From a virus, in IMG/VR virus record IMGVR_UViG_3300025652_000689, positions 1-21,022 of that record: a stretch of DNA of 21,022 bases; one strand, written 5' to 3'. Both the position numbers and the translations under genes were made by a program. The notes under the pieces were generated by a model. That model was not told where the DNA came from. It did not search any database and saw only the letters and a list, made by a program, of their open reading frames with translations. This document shows, one piece after another, positions 14,827-20,940 of the stretch (position 1 is its first letter; every line of letters begins with the position of its first letter).

Positions 14827-15390
14827 TTATTTTCCTTTCCCTTTTATCATGTTTTGTACTTTTTCTACACATGCTTCGTAGTTATGTGCATGAATCGACA
14901 TTTCGTTTACTTTAACTTTTAGATTATCTACAATATCCTTACCAAGAGGGTCTGCTAATTTATATAAATCCTTAGCTTCCTTATCTGATAAAGCATCTGG
15001 CTCTGGCAAATCTTCACCTGCAAAGATATATAATCCTAGTCCATGCAATGCTATTGCTTTTGCCAATGCTCTTTGTAGACTTGTATTAATCTGAAAAGCA
15101 TTTGGTTTTTCTATTGCTTGATTTCGATTATCAAGTACTGGATGTATTTGTGATAGTGAAACACCATCAACTTCTACCCATACATCAACAAAATAACCGC
15201 AATCTGTTTTAAAGAATGGAGAACCATCCTCTGCCTTCGTTACACCCCATCTTGCATTTGGACAAGCGCGTTTAAGCTCTTGCACTGCATATGCCCAAGA
15301 CAAGTAATTGAATCTACCTTTCTTTTGTGTATATTCGCTTACATCTGTCTTGAAGAGTTTCATGAATGTGCTTTGTTTTGTATTACTCAT
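14827..15390 (-). CDS. DUF1071/Sak3-like single-strand annealing protein
   Basis: I start at ATG 15390, which has AAAGGAG seven bases upstream. A longer in-frame ATG lies inside the exonuclease gene and has no support. The 187-residue product has the hallmark RFNYLSWAYAVQELKRACP near residues 26-44, then DCGYFVDVWVEVDGVS and a SLQRALAKAIALHGLGLYIFAGEDLP segment, as in DUF1071 proteins. That family is grouped with Rad52-like phage recombinases (Sak3). It would anneal complementary single strands during phage recombination. Its neighbours are a Cas4/RecB-type exonuclease upstream and an SSB-like protein downstream, the expected partners. Confidence 0.88.
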   Translation of the reverse strand: MSNTKQSTFMKLFKTDVSEYTQKKGRFNYLSWAYAVQELKRACPNARWGVTKAEDGSPFFKTDCGYFVDVWVEVDGVSLSQIHPVLDNRNQAIEKPNAFQINTSLQRALAKAIALHGLGLYIFAGEDLPEPDALSDKEAKDLYKLADPLGKDIVDNLKVKVNEMSIHAHNYEACVEKVQNMIKGKGK

Positions 15391-15400
15391 ATTCACTCCT

Positions 15401-16204
15401 TTACGTTGGTGGGTTACAATGTTCTTTAAATTGACAATAATTACATTGCCATTTTTGAACTGGAGAAACTCCAACTCTGAACTGTGGTAACCCTTGTTTA
15501 TGTTCATCGTTTATATTCTTCCAAAAGAGATATGCTCTTGATATGTAAGTAAGTGGTACTTCTACGCACCTCATCTTAGAATCATCTTTATTGTAGTAAT
15601 AAAGAAACATACCATCTAATTGTCCGAATTGTTGTTTAAGCGCATAACCATATGTGCCTAATTGTAGTTCATAGTGGATACTTGGATTTAAATTCTTTTT
15701 CCTACCGAACTTTAATTTCCAAGACCAGGCCCCACAAGTTTTTATATCATACAAAAAAACACGTTTACCATCATCTGTGTGTTTTGCAACTATATCATAA
15801 AAACCTCTGACATTTAATTCATCAATCCTCACTTCACCTTCAACTAAAAATTCAATACCTTTTTCTTTATTATTAATTTCTTTTTTAAGTTGTGTATTAT
15901 CTATAGATATATCTCTATTATTATCTCTATGAAGTGCGCGTGTGTGCGTAAGAGACTTCTGAACATCATCGTGAATCAAATTTCCAAGTTGTAATAACCT
16001 TTTTGTTCTTTCATCAAAAACACCCGTAGGTTTTATTTTCATGACTGATTCAAAATACAATTTTCTTGAACAAGAACCTGCTCCAGAGGCATGATACCAG
16101 GACTCGTTACCCTCATACCTCTCTTTTCTGTTTTTCTCTTGTAATTCATCAAGATACGAATTGTATATTCCTTCGATGTCGGTGGGACTTTTTACTCCAA
16201 GCAT
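15401..16204 (-). CDS. Cas4/RecB-like PD-(D/E)XK exonuclease with Fe-S cysteines
   Basis: The 267-residue protein shows the full Cas4-type set. Cys45 is in GAGSCSRKLYF, and Cys254, Cys257 and Cys263 are in WQCNYCQFKEHC, suited to a 4Fe-4S cluster. His78 is in LGNLIHD, Asp137 in GFYDIV, Asp153 and Lys155 in LYDIKT, and the QLGTY motif (Gln181, Tyr185) is typical of RecB-family nucleases. Such enzymes resect DNA ends to give single strands. It lies ten bases upstream of the annealing protein gene, forming an exonuclease/SSAP pair. There is no cas1 or cas2 and no repeat array nearby, so CRISPR adaptation is not indicated. ATG 16204 overlaps the previous stop as TAATG. Confidence 0.9.
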   Translation of the reverse strand: MLGVKSPTDIEGIYNSYLDELQEKNRKERYEGNESWYHASGAGSCSRKLYFESVMKIKPTGVFDERTKRLLQLGNLIHDDVQKSLTHTRALHRDNNRDISIDNTQLKKEINNKEKGIEFLVEGEVRIDELNVRGFYDIVAKHTDDGKRVFLYDIKTCGAWSWKLKFGRKKNLNPSIHYELQLGTYGYALKQQFGQLDGMFLYYYNKDDSKMRCVEVPLTYISRAYLFWKNINDEHKQGLPQFRVGVSPVQKWQCNYCQFKEHCNPPT

Positions 16205-16350
16205 TAAATATTTCCTCTTGAATACTCTTTAATAAACCATCTAAAGCATTCTGCTATATTCTTATGCTCACCTTTTATGCATTTAATCTTAAATTTAACC
16301 CATAAATCTTTATCGATTCCTTTGACTAAATAAGACGTGTTATCTTCCAT
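16204..16350 (-). CDS. Small possible ribbon-helix-helix protein
   Basis: A 48-residue product with start ATG 16350 behind AGAGGA; its TAA overlaps the exonuclease ATG by one base. The layout is a short strand-like YLVKGI, a helix beginning DKDLWVKFKIKC, a turn (KGEHKN) and a second helix (IAECFRWFIKEYSR). That strand-helix-helix pattern resembles Arc/CopG-type repressors, but the length is minimal and the match is by eye only. If correct, it might regulate the recombination operon it leads. Confidence 0.6.
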   Translation of the reverse strand: MEDNTSYLVKGIDKDLWVKFKIKCIKGEHKNIAECFRWFIKEYSRGNI

Positions 16351-16369
16351 ATTTCTATCCTCTCTATTT

Positions 16370-16409
16370 TATGTATATACTCTGTAATTAATATAATTAA
16401 ATATACATA
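16370..16409. repeat. AT-only inverted repeat between small genes
   Basis: TATGTATAT and ATATACATA form nine pairs around 22 bases that themselves include a near-palindrome of A and T. It occupies the 66-base gap upstream of the 16350 start. It may be an operator or promoter-proximal element, but AT-rich palindromes arise easily in this DNA. Confidence 0.35.
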
Positions 16410-16416
16410 CATGTTG

Positions 16417-16587
16417 TTAGTTATTTTTTACTTTTTTATTGTTATTGTTTTTTGCTCTTATTTTTAATTTCCTTAACTCTGCCCTTAATTTATCATTTTC
16501 ATCGCATAAAAGGGCAATTTCACGCGCAAAAACGCTATCCATCTCATCATCATTCATTGCTTTTAGCATTCTTATTATTTCTTCCAT
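16417..16587 (-). CDS. Small helical protein, unknown function
   Basis: The start is placed at ATG 16587 behind AAGGAG, giving 56 residues. An in-frame ATG at 16671 would extend into the upstream gene and lacks support. The product is a single charged helix (EIIRMLKAMNDDEMD, then a leucine heptad DENDKLRAELRKLK) with a basic, Asn-rich tail. It may form a small coiled coil. No family is recognised. Confidence 0.65.
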   Translation of the reverse strand: MEEIIRMLKAMNDDEMDSVFAREIALLCDENDKLRAELRKLKIRAKNNNNKKVKNN

Positions 16588-16657
16588 TATCCCATCTCCT
16601 TGTTTATTGTTTCTATAATTATCATAATTAAAATTATAACGCATAAATAACCCACGA

Positions 16658-16831
16658 CTACCTCCCTCCATAATATTCTTTTTCTGTTAATCCTAAATAA
16701 GCCCACACTGGCATATTTGTTTTTGCTACCATTTGCATATCCTTTAGCTTAGGAAGAGTATGGATACTATATCCTAAATCATATCCACATTCTTCTAAAA
16801 AGGTTTCTGCCATACTTGACATTCTGCTCAT
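16658..16831 (-). CDS. Small phage protein, unknown function
   Basis: A 57-residue product with start ATG 16831 and AAGGAGG four bases before it. The sequence contains ECGYDLGYSIHTLPKLKDMQ and NMPVWAYLGLTEKEYYGG, a compact mix of aromatic and helix residues without recognisable motif. The strong ribosome site and protein-like composition support it as real. It lies within the run of small - strand genes. Confidence 0.68.
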   Translation of the reverse strand: MSRMSSMAETFLEECGYDLGYSIHTLPKLKDMQMVAKTNMPVWAYLGLTEKEYYGGR

Positions 16832-16846
16832 TCTTCCTCCTTTTAT

Positions 16847-17014
16847 TTATTTATAATTATTAACAAATACTTCCATAAAATTGATTAACGATTTAAAACT
16901 TTCAGTATCTGCTAAACATTCCCCATTTTTATCACATTCCGATACTGAACCATCTAAATGTTTTAAATTGTCTTTTATAACATCTATTATATCAACTAAT
17001 TTATATAATCTCAT
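16847..17014 (-). CDS. Small acidic protein, unknown function
   Basis: A 55-residue product with start ATG 17014 behind AAAGGAG, overlapping the stop of the upstream zinc-ribbon gene as ATGA. It is two helices (MRLYKLVDIIDVIKDNLKHL and ESFKSLINFMEVFVNNYK) joined by a loop with two cysteines about eight residues apart. No family is recognised. Confidence 0.68.
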   Translation of the reverse strand: MRLYKLVDIIDVIKDNLKHLDGSVSECDKNGECLADTESFKSLINFMEVFVNNYK

Positions 17015-17148
17015 TTTTTCTCCTTTAGTTTATTTAATGCTATCATATCAGGGTCATTATCACAAAATGGGCAATATTTATATCTATCTTCCACTTCATT
17101 ATATTCAATCCAACCCTCACTATCACAAAAACTACACTCTTCTATCAT
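17011..17148 (-). CDS. Zinc-ribbon microprotein
   Basis: A 45-residue product, start ATG 17148 behind AAAGGAG. It has CSFC near the N-terminus and CPFC at residues 26-29, a simple two-knuckle zinc ribbon, then a basic end (NKLKEKK) whose codons carry the ribosome site of the next gene. Both ends couple to neighbours by ATGA overlap. The zinc-binding call is firm; the biological role is unknown. Confidence 0.75.
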   Translation of the reverse strand: MIEECSFCDSEGWIEYNEVEDRYKYCPFCDNDPDMIALNKLKEKK

Positions 17149-17252
17149 TTTTTCTCCTTTCTTAATTTTTTCTGTTGTCGTTTCCATCTTTTTATTTCAA
17201 GGTTCCTACGTTTACGTTCCATCTTTCTTTCTTTCGCTTTTCTATTCGGCAT
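17145..17252 (-). CDS. 35-residue highly basic peptide
   Basis: Start ATG 17252 overlaps the previous stop as TAATG, and the stop overlaps the next start as ATGA. More than half the residues are Lys or Arg (MPNRKAKERKMERKRRN opening), forming one amphipathic basic helix. Size and charge suggest nucleic-acid or ribosome binding. I recall similar short basic phage peptides but no known function. The start lacks a separate strong ribosome site, so reinitiation is likely. Confidence 0.62.
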   Translation of the reverse strand: MPNRKAKERKMERKRRNLEIKRWKRQQKKLRKEKK

Positions 17253-17470
17253 TATTTATCCTCCTCTTTGTCTAGTTGTTCACATAGTTTTTCACAATTA
17301 AGTAATAATTTATCAAGAAATTTCTCATATATCTTATTAATTTTCTCTGCTTTGTCTAATCTCTTTTGTAAACTTACTAATGTACTTGCGGATTCTTTAC
17401 TCATTTTATGCATTTTATTTCCTTTCAGTTTTGTTATGTCTTTTTTCATTTGCTTGGTTAATATTATCAT
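17252..17470 (-). CDS. Small coiled-coil protein
   Basis: The 72-residue form starts at ATG 17470, which overlaps the upstream stop as ATGA and has GGAGGAG just before it. A second in-frame ATG at 17413 also has AAAGGA upstream and would give a 53-residue product. The body is a charged helix with heptads (LVSLQKRLDKAEKINKIYEK) and two cysteines. No family is recognised. Confidence 0.65.
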   Translation of the reverse strand: MIILTKQMKKDITKLKGNKMHKMSKESASTLVSLQKRLDKAEKINKIYEKFLDKLLLNCEKLCEQLDKEEDK

Positions 17471-17592
17471 TTCTCCTCCATTTTTACATCATCATAACCA
17501 TCATTAATGTATTTATCTCTTATTCTGTAAGCTAAAACAATATTTCCACCTTCATAAGCTATTGTTCCACCTACCCAAACTATATATTTCAT
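17467..17592 (-). CDS. Small phage protein (MKYIVWVGG type)
   Basis: A 41-residue product whose start ATG 17592 overlaps the upstream stop as ATGA and whose stop overlaps the next start the same way. It begins MKYIVWVGGTIAYEG, a beta hairpin-like opening, then a short helix (LAYRIRDKYINDGYDD). From memory, similarly opening microproteins occur in many phages with no known role. Confidence 0.68.
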   Translation of the reverse strand: MKYIVWVGGTIAYEGGNIVLAYRIRDKYINDGYDDVKMEEK

Positions 17593-17753
17593 TCTCCCTC
17601 CCATTCTAATTTAATACCATATTGATTTGCGGCATTGTTTAATAATATTTTTGTGTAATACTTTTTATCTGTTGTTAGTTCATCAATAAAACCCTCAACA
17701 AAAAAATACTCCATTGCCTCTATAACATCTTTTTTATTTACTTTATTTATCAT
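17589..17753 (-). CDS. Small phage protein, unknown function
   Basis: A 54-residue product, start ATG 17753 behind AAGGAG. It is helical (KKDVIEAMEYFFVEGFIDEL, then a TKILLNNAANQYGIKLEW segment) and ends EWEGE, whose codons carry the next gene's ribosome site. The stop overlaps the downstream start as ATGA. No family is recognised. Confidence 0.7.
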   Translation of the reverse strand: MINKVNKKDVIEAMEYFFVEGFIDELTTDKKYYTKILLNNAANQYGIKLEWEGE

Positions 17754-17754
17754 T

Positions 17755-17919
17755 TTAACTCCTTTTCTTTTCTATTTCTTTAATCTTATCATCAATCATA
17801 TTTTCGTATTTCTCCACCAGGATTGCTCTCTGATTGTATGTTAAATTGTCTGAGTACTGCCCATAGTACCAACACATATGGGCAATCTCATCTTCCGTGT
17901 AATAATCCTCCATTAACAT
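17755..17919 (-). CDS. Small acidic phage protein, unknown function
   Basis: A 54-residue product. Two in-frame ATGs exist at 17919 and 17913. I choose 17919 because GGAGG lies nine bases upstream, against fifteen for the other. It overlaps the end of the 164-residue gene by seven bases. The sequence has YYTEDEIAHMCWYYGQYSDN and a terminal helix ending EKKRS. No motif is recognised. Confidence 0.66.
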   Translation of the reverse strand: MLMEDYYTEDEIAHMCWYYGQYSDNLTYNQRAILVEKYENMIDDKIKEIEKKRS

Positions 17920-18407
17920 ATCTCAAATCCTCCACTTTCAATACAGAATAGGGCAAAGTTCTCAACATTATTAACATCAAATGGATATGAATGTTCATCA
18001 TCTTTGGCTAAATCATTGTAAGTTTTTTCATATGACATTGTTGAACCATCTGCAATATTTTCCATCAATATTTCACCAAGCATTTTTGCTTTTTCTGCGT
18101 TTAATCCACTACCATCATTGTGATGTCCACTTTCCCATAATTGGTCTGAAATAAGCTCGGGAGCAACGTGTTTACAATAATCCCATAGTGGTCTCCACCA
18201 CCAACAACTATTGCGGAAATACGTGCCTCTATTGTCATCTTGATAACTACTCATTTCTGAATAAAACTTATCTTGTTCCTTTTCCCATTCCTCTTTCTTT
18301 GCTCCGCTCCTTTCTCTCCAATCAATATTATCCCATTTGAAGTATGTTTTATATTTCTCTTTACCTTTGTTCATTTTCGGATTTAATCCGTGTACGTCCA
18401 TTCCCAT
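17913..18407 (-). CDS. Conserved phage protein (MGMDVHGLNP type)
   Basis: The 164-residue product opens MGMDVHGLNPKMNKGKEKYKT and contains GTYFRNSCWWWRPLWDYC. I recognise both as marks of a protein group common in phages and some bacteria, with no established function. The triple tryptophan and the later GHHNDGSGLN loop may form a binding or catalytic pocket. The start ATG 18407 has AGAGGAG eight bases upstream, inside the end of the previous gene. It is the largest gene in the small-gene block. Confidence 0.8.
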   Translation of the reverse strand: MGMDVHGLNPKMNKGKEKYKTYFKWDNIDWRERSGAKKEEWEKEQDKFYSEMSSYQDDNRGTYFRNSCWWWRPLWDYCKHVAPELISDQLWESGHHNDGSGLNAEKAKMLGEILMENIADGSTMSYEKTYNDLAKDDEHSYPFDVNNVENFALFCIESGGFEIC

Positions 18408-18408
18408 T

Positions 18409-18651
18409 TTATTCTCCTCTTTTTTGGTTAAATGATATATTTCTTGCTAATCTTATTCTGTTCTTGTTATCTAATCCGCTTATCCACATTATAAAATGTG
18501 TCTGCATCTGTCTAAATTTATCTCTTAAATATTCTCCATTAGATGCAACATCAAAATCGGTTCCTGTTACTCCATATGCATCTTCTGCAAATTTCTTTAA
18601 ATCGCTATCTACTGACCATCTTACTAATTTATCTATATCGTGTTTATTCAT
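18409..18651 (-). CDS. Small phage protein, unknown function
   Basis: An 80-residue product, start ATG 18651 behind GGAGAAAG, overlapping the previous gene by eight bases. It is mostly helical, with KLVRWSVDSDLKKFAEDAY, a central VTGTDFD loop, and MQTHFIMWISGLDNKNRIR. It is charged and soluble-looking. No family is recognised. Confidence 0.7.
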   Translation of the reverse strand: MNKHDIDKLVRWSVDSDLKKFAEDAYGVTGTDFDVASNGEYLRDKFRQMQTHFIMWISGLDNKNRIRLARNISFNQKRGE

Positions 18652-18994
18652 TATCTTTCTCCATTTCTGCTATATGTTCGTGTAATCCGTTGCAAATGTC
18701 TTCGTATATATTCGCTTGGATTTGGTCGTGGGCGTTACCTTCGGGGTTTATTTCGGATTTAATGGTCATTAAACAACTATTATGTGCGGCAAATTGGCCA
18801 ATATCATAATAATAGATTGGTACTGCATTGTCTGCTATTTCGTGGATTGTATCGTCAATATCATCAACTAAAATATCGATTTCTTCCTCTTTTATTCTCT
18901 GTTCTAAATCCATACACGCATCAATAATTAAGTCCTTCATGTCGTATCTATTTCTGCTCTTTGATTGGTCTACTTTTACTTTGATTGGTTCCAT
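18644..18994 (-). CDS. Small acidic phage protein (VPIYYYDIGQ type)
   Basis: A 116-residue product, start ATG 18994, overlapping the upstream TAA by one base, with a modest AAGGG site. It is strongly acidic (EQRIKEEEIDILVDDIDDTI), followed by IADNAVPIYYYDIGQFAAHN, a pattern I recall from small phage proteins of unknown function. The acidic face could mimic DNA or bind a host protein, which is speculation. Confidence 0.72.
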   Translation of the reverse strand: MEPIKVKVDQSKSRNRYDMKDLIIDACMDLEQRIKEEEIDILVDDIDDTIHEIADNAVPIYYYDIGQFAAHNSCLMTIKSEINPEGNAHDQIQANIYEDICNGLHEHIAEMEKDNE

Positions 18995-19128
18995 TATTTA
19001 TTCCCTTTCTTTTTATTGTTTTTCTTTTTCTTTGGTTCGTATGTTTTGCAAATATGCACTCCGTTTTTATCTGCAAATTCTTTGCAATCCATACAAAATG
19101 CGGTTGTTAGTGGGTACCACTTAGTCAT
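18994..19128 (-). CDS. Cys-rich microprotein with basic tail
   Basis: A 44-residue product, start ATG 19128 behind AAGGAG. CMDC at residues 12-15 and HIC at 25-27 could give a single zinc site, followed by a lysine-rich tail (KKKKNNKKKGNK). Its TAA overlaps the next ATG. Zinc or nucleic-acid binding is plausible from composition. No family is recognised. Confidence 0.68.
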   Translation of the reverse strand: MTKWYPLTTAFCMDCKEFADKNGVHICKTYEPKKKKNNKKKGNK

Positions 19129-19130
19129 AA

Positions 19131-19430
19131 TTACGCTCCTTTTTCTGTGTTATATTTTGCGTAGCTTGTTGTTCTTGGTGAGAAATATTTGTGATATGTT
19201 CCGTTTATATCGTGGGCAATTGTTGGTGTGATTTTGTCGGTCATTTCGTGGTCTTTACAAAATTGAATAAATCCTTTTACTGCATCAATTCCAAACTTTT
19301 CTACATAGTCCAAACACGTGATGTGCTTGTGCCAATTTTCTTCCCATTTCCAATGAGATAAATACTTATTAACTACTTTTATTAGTTCCTCTTTTCTCTC
19401 CATATTTACTTTGATATTTTCTTTTTTCAT
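19131..19430 (-). CDS. First gene of the leftward operon, unknown function
   Basis: A 99-residue product starting at ATG 19430 with GAGG about eleven bases upstream. It is 45 bases or so downstream of the predicted start site of the leftward promoter. It contains LSHWKWEENWHKHITC and a C-terminal YHKYFSPRTTSYAKYN, giving an aromatic, histidine-rich character. Being promoter-proximal, it is probably made early. No family is recognised. Confidence 0.72.
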   Translation of the reverse strand: MKKENIKVNMERKEELIKVVNKYLSHWKWEENWHKHITCLDYVEKFGIDAVKGFIQFCKDHEMTDKITPTIAHDINGTYHKYFSPRTTSYAKYNTEKGA

Positions 19431-19481
19431 TTTCTTTTTTTCCTCTCATTTTCTTATTTATTTAACTGCTTGAACAATTGA

Positions 19482-19510
19482 AATATAAAAAATATTGGTT
19501 GAATAATCAA
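19482..19510 (-). promoter_or_regulatory. Leftward sigma70-like promoter
   Basis: On the - strand TTGATT (19510-19505) is followed by exactly 17 bases and TATATT (19487-19482), each matching the sigma70 consensus at four of six or better. The predicted start near 19475 precedes the first - strand gene by about 45 bases. It sits in the only sizeable gap of this region, between divergent gene blocks. Confidence 0.55.
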
Positions 19511-19552
19511 AGTAATAAAAATAATAAATATATAAAATATGTCTTGTATAAT
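19499..19552 (+). promoter_or_regulatory. Candidate rightward promoter(s)
   Basis: Two weak candidates lie upstream of the first rightward gene: TTGAAT at 19499-19504, 17 bases, then TAATAA at 19522; and a perfect -10 TATAAT at 19547-19552 with no good -35. The first overlaps the leftward promoter, so the two directions may compete. The gap 19431-19598 is otherwise A/T-rich with no gene. Confidence 0.4.
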
Positions 19553-19598
19553 GTGTATATTATGATAGTTAACGAAAATAAAAAACGAGGTAAAAAAA

Positions 19599-19784
19599 AT
19601 GTGGAATAAATTCGATTTTAAAAATATGACACTTGAAACCGCAGAAGAAGAAATATATGATTTGAAAGGCACTCAATTTGGTCATAATATGATTGGCTTA
19701 ATACTTGGCGAGGTTGCCAAAAAATTCGGTGAAGATTTTGCGGAAGAAATGCGTATTAATACTGACGCGTTTGGAGGGTGTTAA
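19599..19784 (+). CDS. Small phage protein, unknown function
   Basis: A 61-residue product, start ATG 19599 with GAGG nine bases upstream. It contains MTLETAEEEIYDLKGTQFGH and a helix (GLILGEVAKKFGEDFAEEMR), a pattern I recall in small phage proteins without known function. It is the first rightward gene past the divergent promoter region, so probably early. The next gene's ribosome site lies in its last codons. Confidence 0.75.
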   Translation: MWNKFDFKNMTLETAEEEIYDLKGTQFGHNMIGLILGEVAKKFGEDFAEEMRINTDAFGGC

Positions 19785-19785
19785 A

Positions 19786-20028
19786 ATGATAGTAGAACAT
19801 AATTATATAGAATACCCGCCCAAGTATGAAATTATAACCGATGGCAGGGTGTTAAACGCACTCGTTAAACGCTTATTAATAAATAAATGGAATAAGACAC
19901 ATAAATATATTGATTGTTATGAGTTTTGCCGTAATAATGTGGTATATAAAAAACGTTTGTATGTGCGTAAATACTTTGAAGGGTGTTTTAGTCCGTTTGT
20001 ATGTAAAGTAAAATCAAATAATAAATAA
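19786..20028 (+). CDS. Small basic phage protein, unknown function
   Basis: I start at ATG 19786, one base after the previous stop and behind GGAGGG; an upstream in-frame start lies within the previous gene and is not needed. The 80-residue product has an EYPPKYEIITDGRVLNALVK opening, two cysteines in YIDCYEFC, and a Lys-rich C-terminus. No family is recognised. Confidence 0.7.
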   Translation: MIVEHNYIEYPPKYEIITDGRVLNALVKRLLINKWNKTHKYIDCYEFCRNNVVYKKRLYVRKYFEGCFSPFVCKVKSNNK

Positions 20029-20038
20029 AGGGGAAGCA

Positions 20039-20308
20039 ATGCAAAAAGAGATAAAAATAGTTGATATTAATAAAGATTGTCAATTTTTAAAAGACTTGAA
20101 CACGTCAAAAAATTTCGGAGGTACGACAATGGGACTTTGGAATTTGGCGGTATGTGTTGGTCAAGTTAAATTGTTTAGTAAGGGAATAAAACCATCTAGA
20201 CACTGGCGTTTAAAAGATGTCAAGAATTATTTTGGTATTAGTGGCAATACTGAAACAATCTTAGCAAAATTAAACCATATAAATAAAATCGTGAAAGGTG
20301 AAATATAA
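20039..20308 (+). CDS. Small phage protein (GLWNLAV...HWRLKDVKNYFG type)
   Basis: The full frame is 89 residues from ATG 20039, behind AAGGGG. An internal ATG at 20129 has a perfect GGAGGT six bases upstream and would give 59 residues. The conserved-looking part (GLWNLAVCVGQVKLFSKGIK and HWRLKDVKNYFGI) follows the internal start. I recall this block from small phage proteins of unknown function. The first 30 residues may be an extension or the product may exist in two forms. The TAA overlaps the next ATG. Confidence 0.72.
   Translation: MQKEIKIVDINKDCQFLKDLNTSKNFGGTTMGLWNLAVCVGQVKLFSKGIKPSRHWRLKDVKNYFGISGNTETILAKLNHINKIVKGEI
20117..20122 (+). promoter_or_regulatory. Strong internal ribosome-binding site
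   Basis: GGAGGT lies six bases before an in-frame ATG at 20129, better than the site of the long start at 20039. It marks the shorter start as at least co-used. Confidence 0.65.
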
Positions 20309-20940
20309 TGAATGATATTAATAAAAGATACAATCTTGGAATGTCAATTCAAGATAAATATAATAGTAAAACAATGAGAATTATTCTTAATGATTGGATT
20401 AATTATTACAATCAATATTTAAAAATAAATAATAATCAAGGAGTAAAAGCAATGAAAACGATATATAGTAAAATAAGTTCTATAATTAATAATACCTTTG
20501 AAAAGATAGGATATTTTTTTATCGGTTATAAGGTAGACATAAAACAAAATCAAAGCGCTTTAAGCTATGCAAAATATGGGATAAAAGCGTTAAGAGATAC
20601 ACAAAGTCACAACATCGACGATATAAAAGTAATACAAAAGTATAAAATTGGTTTGCACGAATTCGAAGAGCTAAAAAAAGAAGTTGAAGCGGTAAAAGAT
20701 ACACTTAATAAACTTCGTAGAGATTGCGCCAAGCAAAAGAAAACGCCCACAAAAAATAAAGTAAATGAGTTATTATTTACAACTAATAACAAAATGTTAA
20801 ATGATTGCTCTAGGGAGTTAATAAACTTTGTTCTTGATGCTAATGAATACGATGACAAGGTGGATATTAAAGACGTTAACAACATATTACGTAAACATAT
20901 TAACTTAACTAATGAAAGGGGTCAAGATGGCACTAAGTAG
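20308..20940 (+). CDS. Hypothetical protein with internal start
   Basis: The 210-residue frame starts at ATG 20308, overlapping the previous stop, behind AAAGGTG. A second start at ATG 20452 has AAGGAG nine bases upstream and would give 162 residues. The first 48 residues are a helix (NDWINYYNQYLKINN). After the second start there is KTIYSKISSIINNTFEKIGY, possibly membrane-associated, then a long charged coiled-coil (HEFEELKKEVEAVKDTLNKL). No family is recognised. Its end overlaps the next gene by 14 bases. Confidence 0.62.
   Translation: MNDINKRYNLGMSIQDKYNSKTMRIILNDWINYYNQYLKINNNQGVKAMKTIYSKISSIINNTFEKIGYFFIGYKVDIKQNQSALSYAKYGIKALRDTQSHNIDDIKVIQKYKIGLHEFEELKKEVEAVKDTLNKLRRDCAKQKKTPTKNKVNELLFTTNNKMLNDCSRELINFVLDANEYDDKVDIKDVNNILRKHINLTNERGQDGTK
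20438..20443 (+). promoter_or_regulatory. Internal ribosome-binding site
   Basis: AAGGAG precedes an in-frame ATG at 20452 by eight bases inside the 210-residue gene, suggesting a second, shorter product or that the upstream part is a separate leader. Confidence 0.55.

Noticed and set aside
15391-15507. Longer N-terminus for the annealing protein
   Set aside because: It would lie inside the exonuclease gene, has no ribosome site, and the start at 15390 has an excellent one.
15401-16204. Cas4-like protein as part of a CRISPR system
   Set aside because: No cas1, cas2 or array is present; phage Cas4-like nucleases commonly serve recombination.
17175-17507. Long open frames on the + strand opposite the small-gene block
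   Set aside because: They are rich in Phe, Ser and Leu as expected from the antisense of AT-rich genes and lack ribosome sites, whereas the - strand frames are coupled and have good sites.
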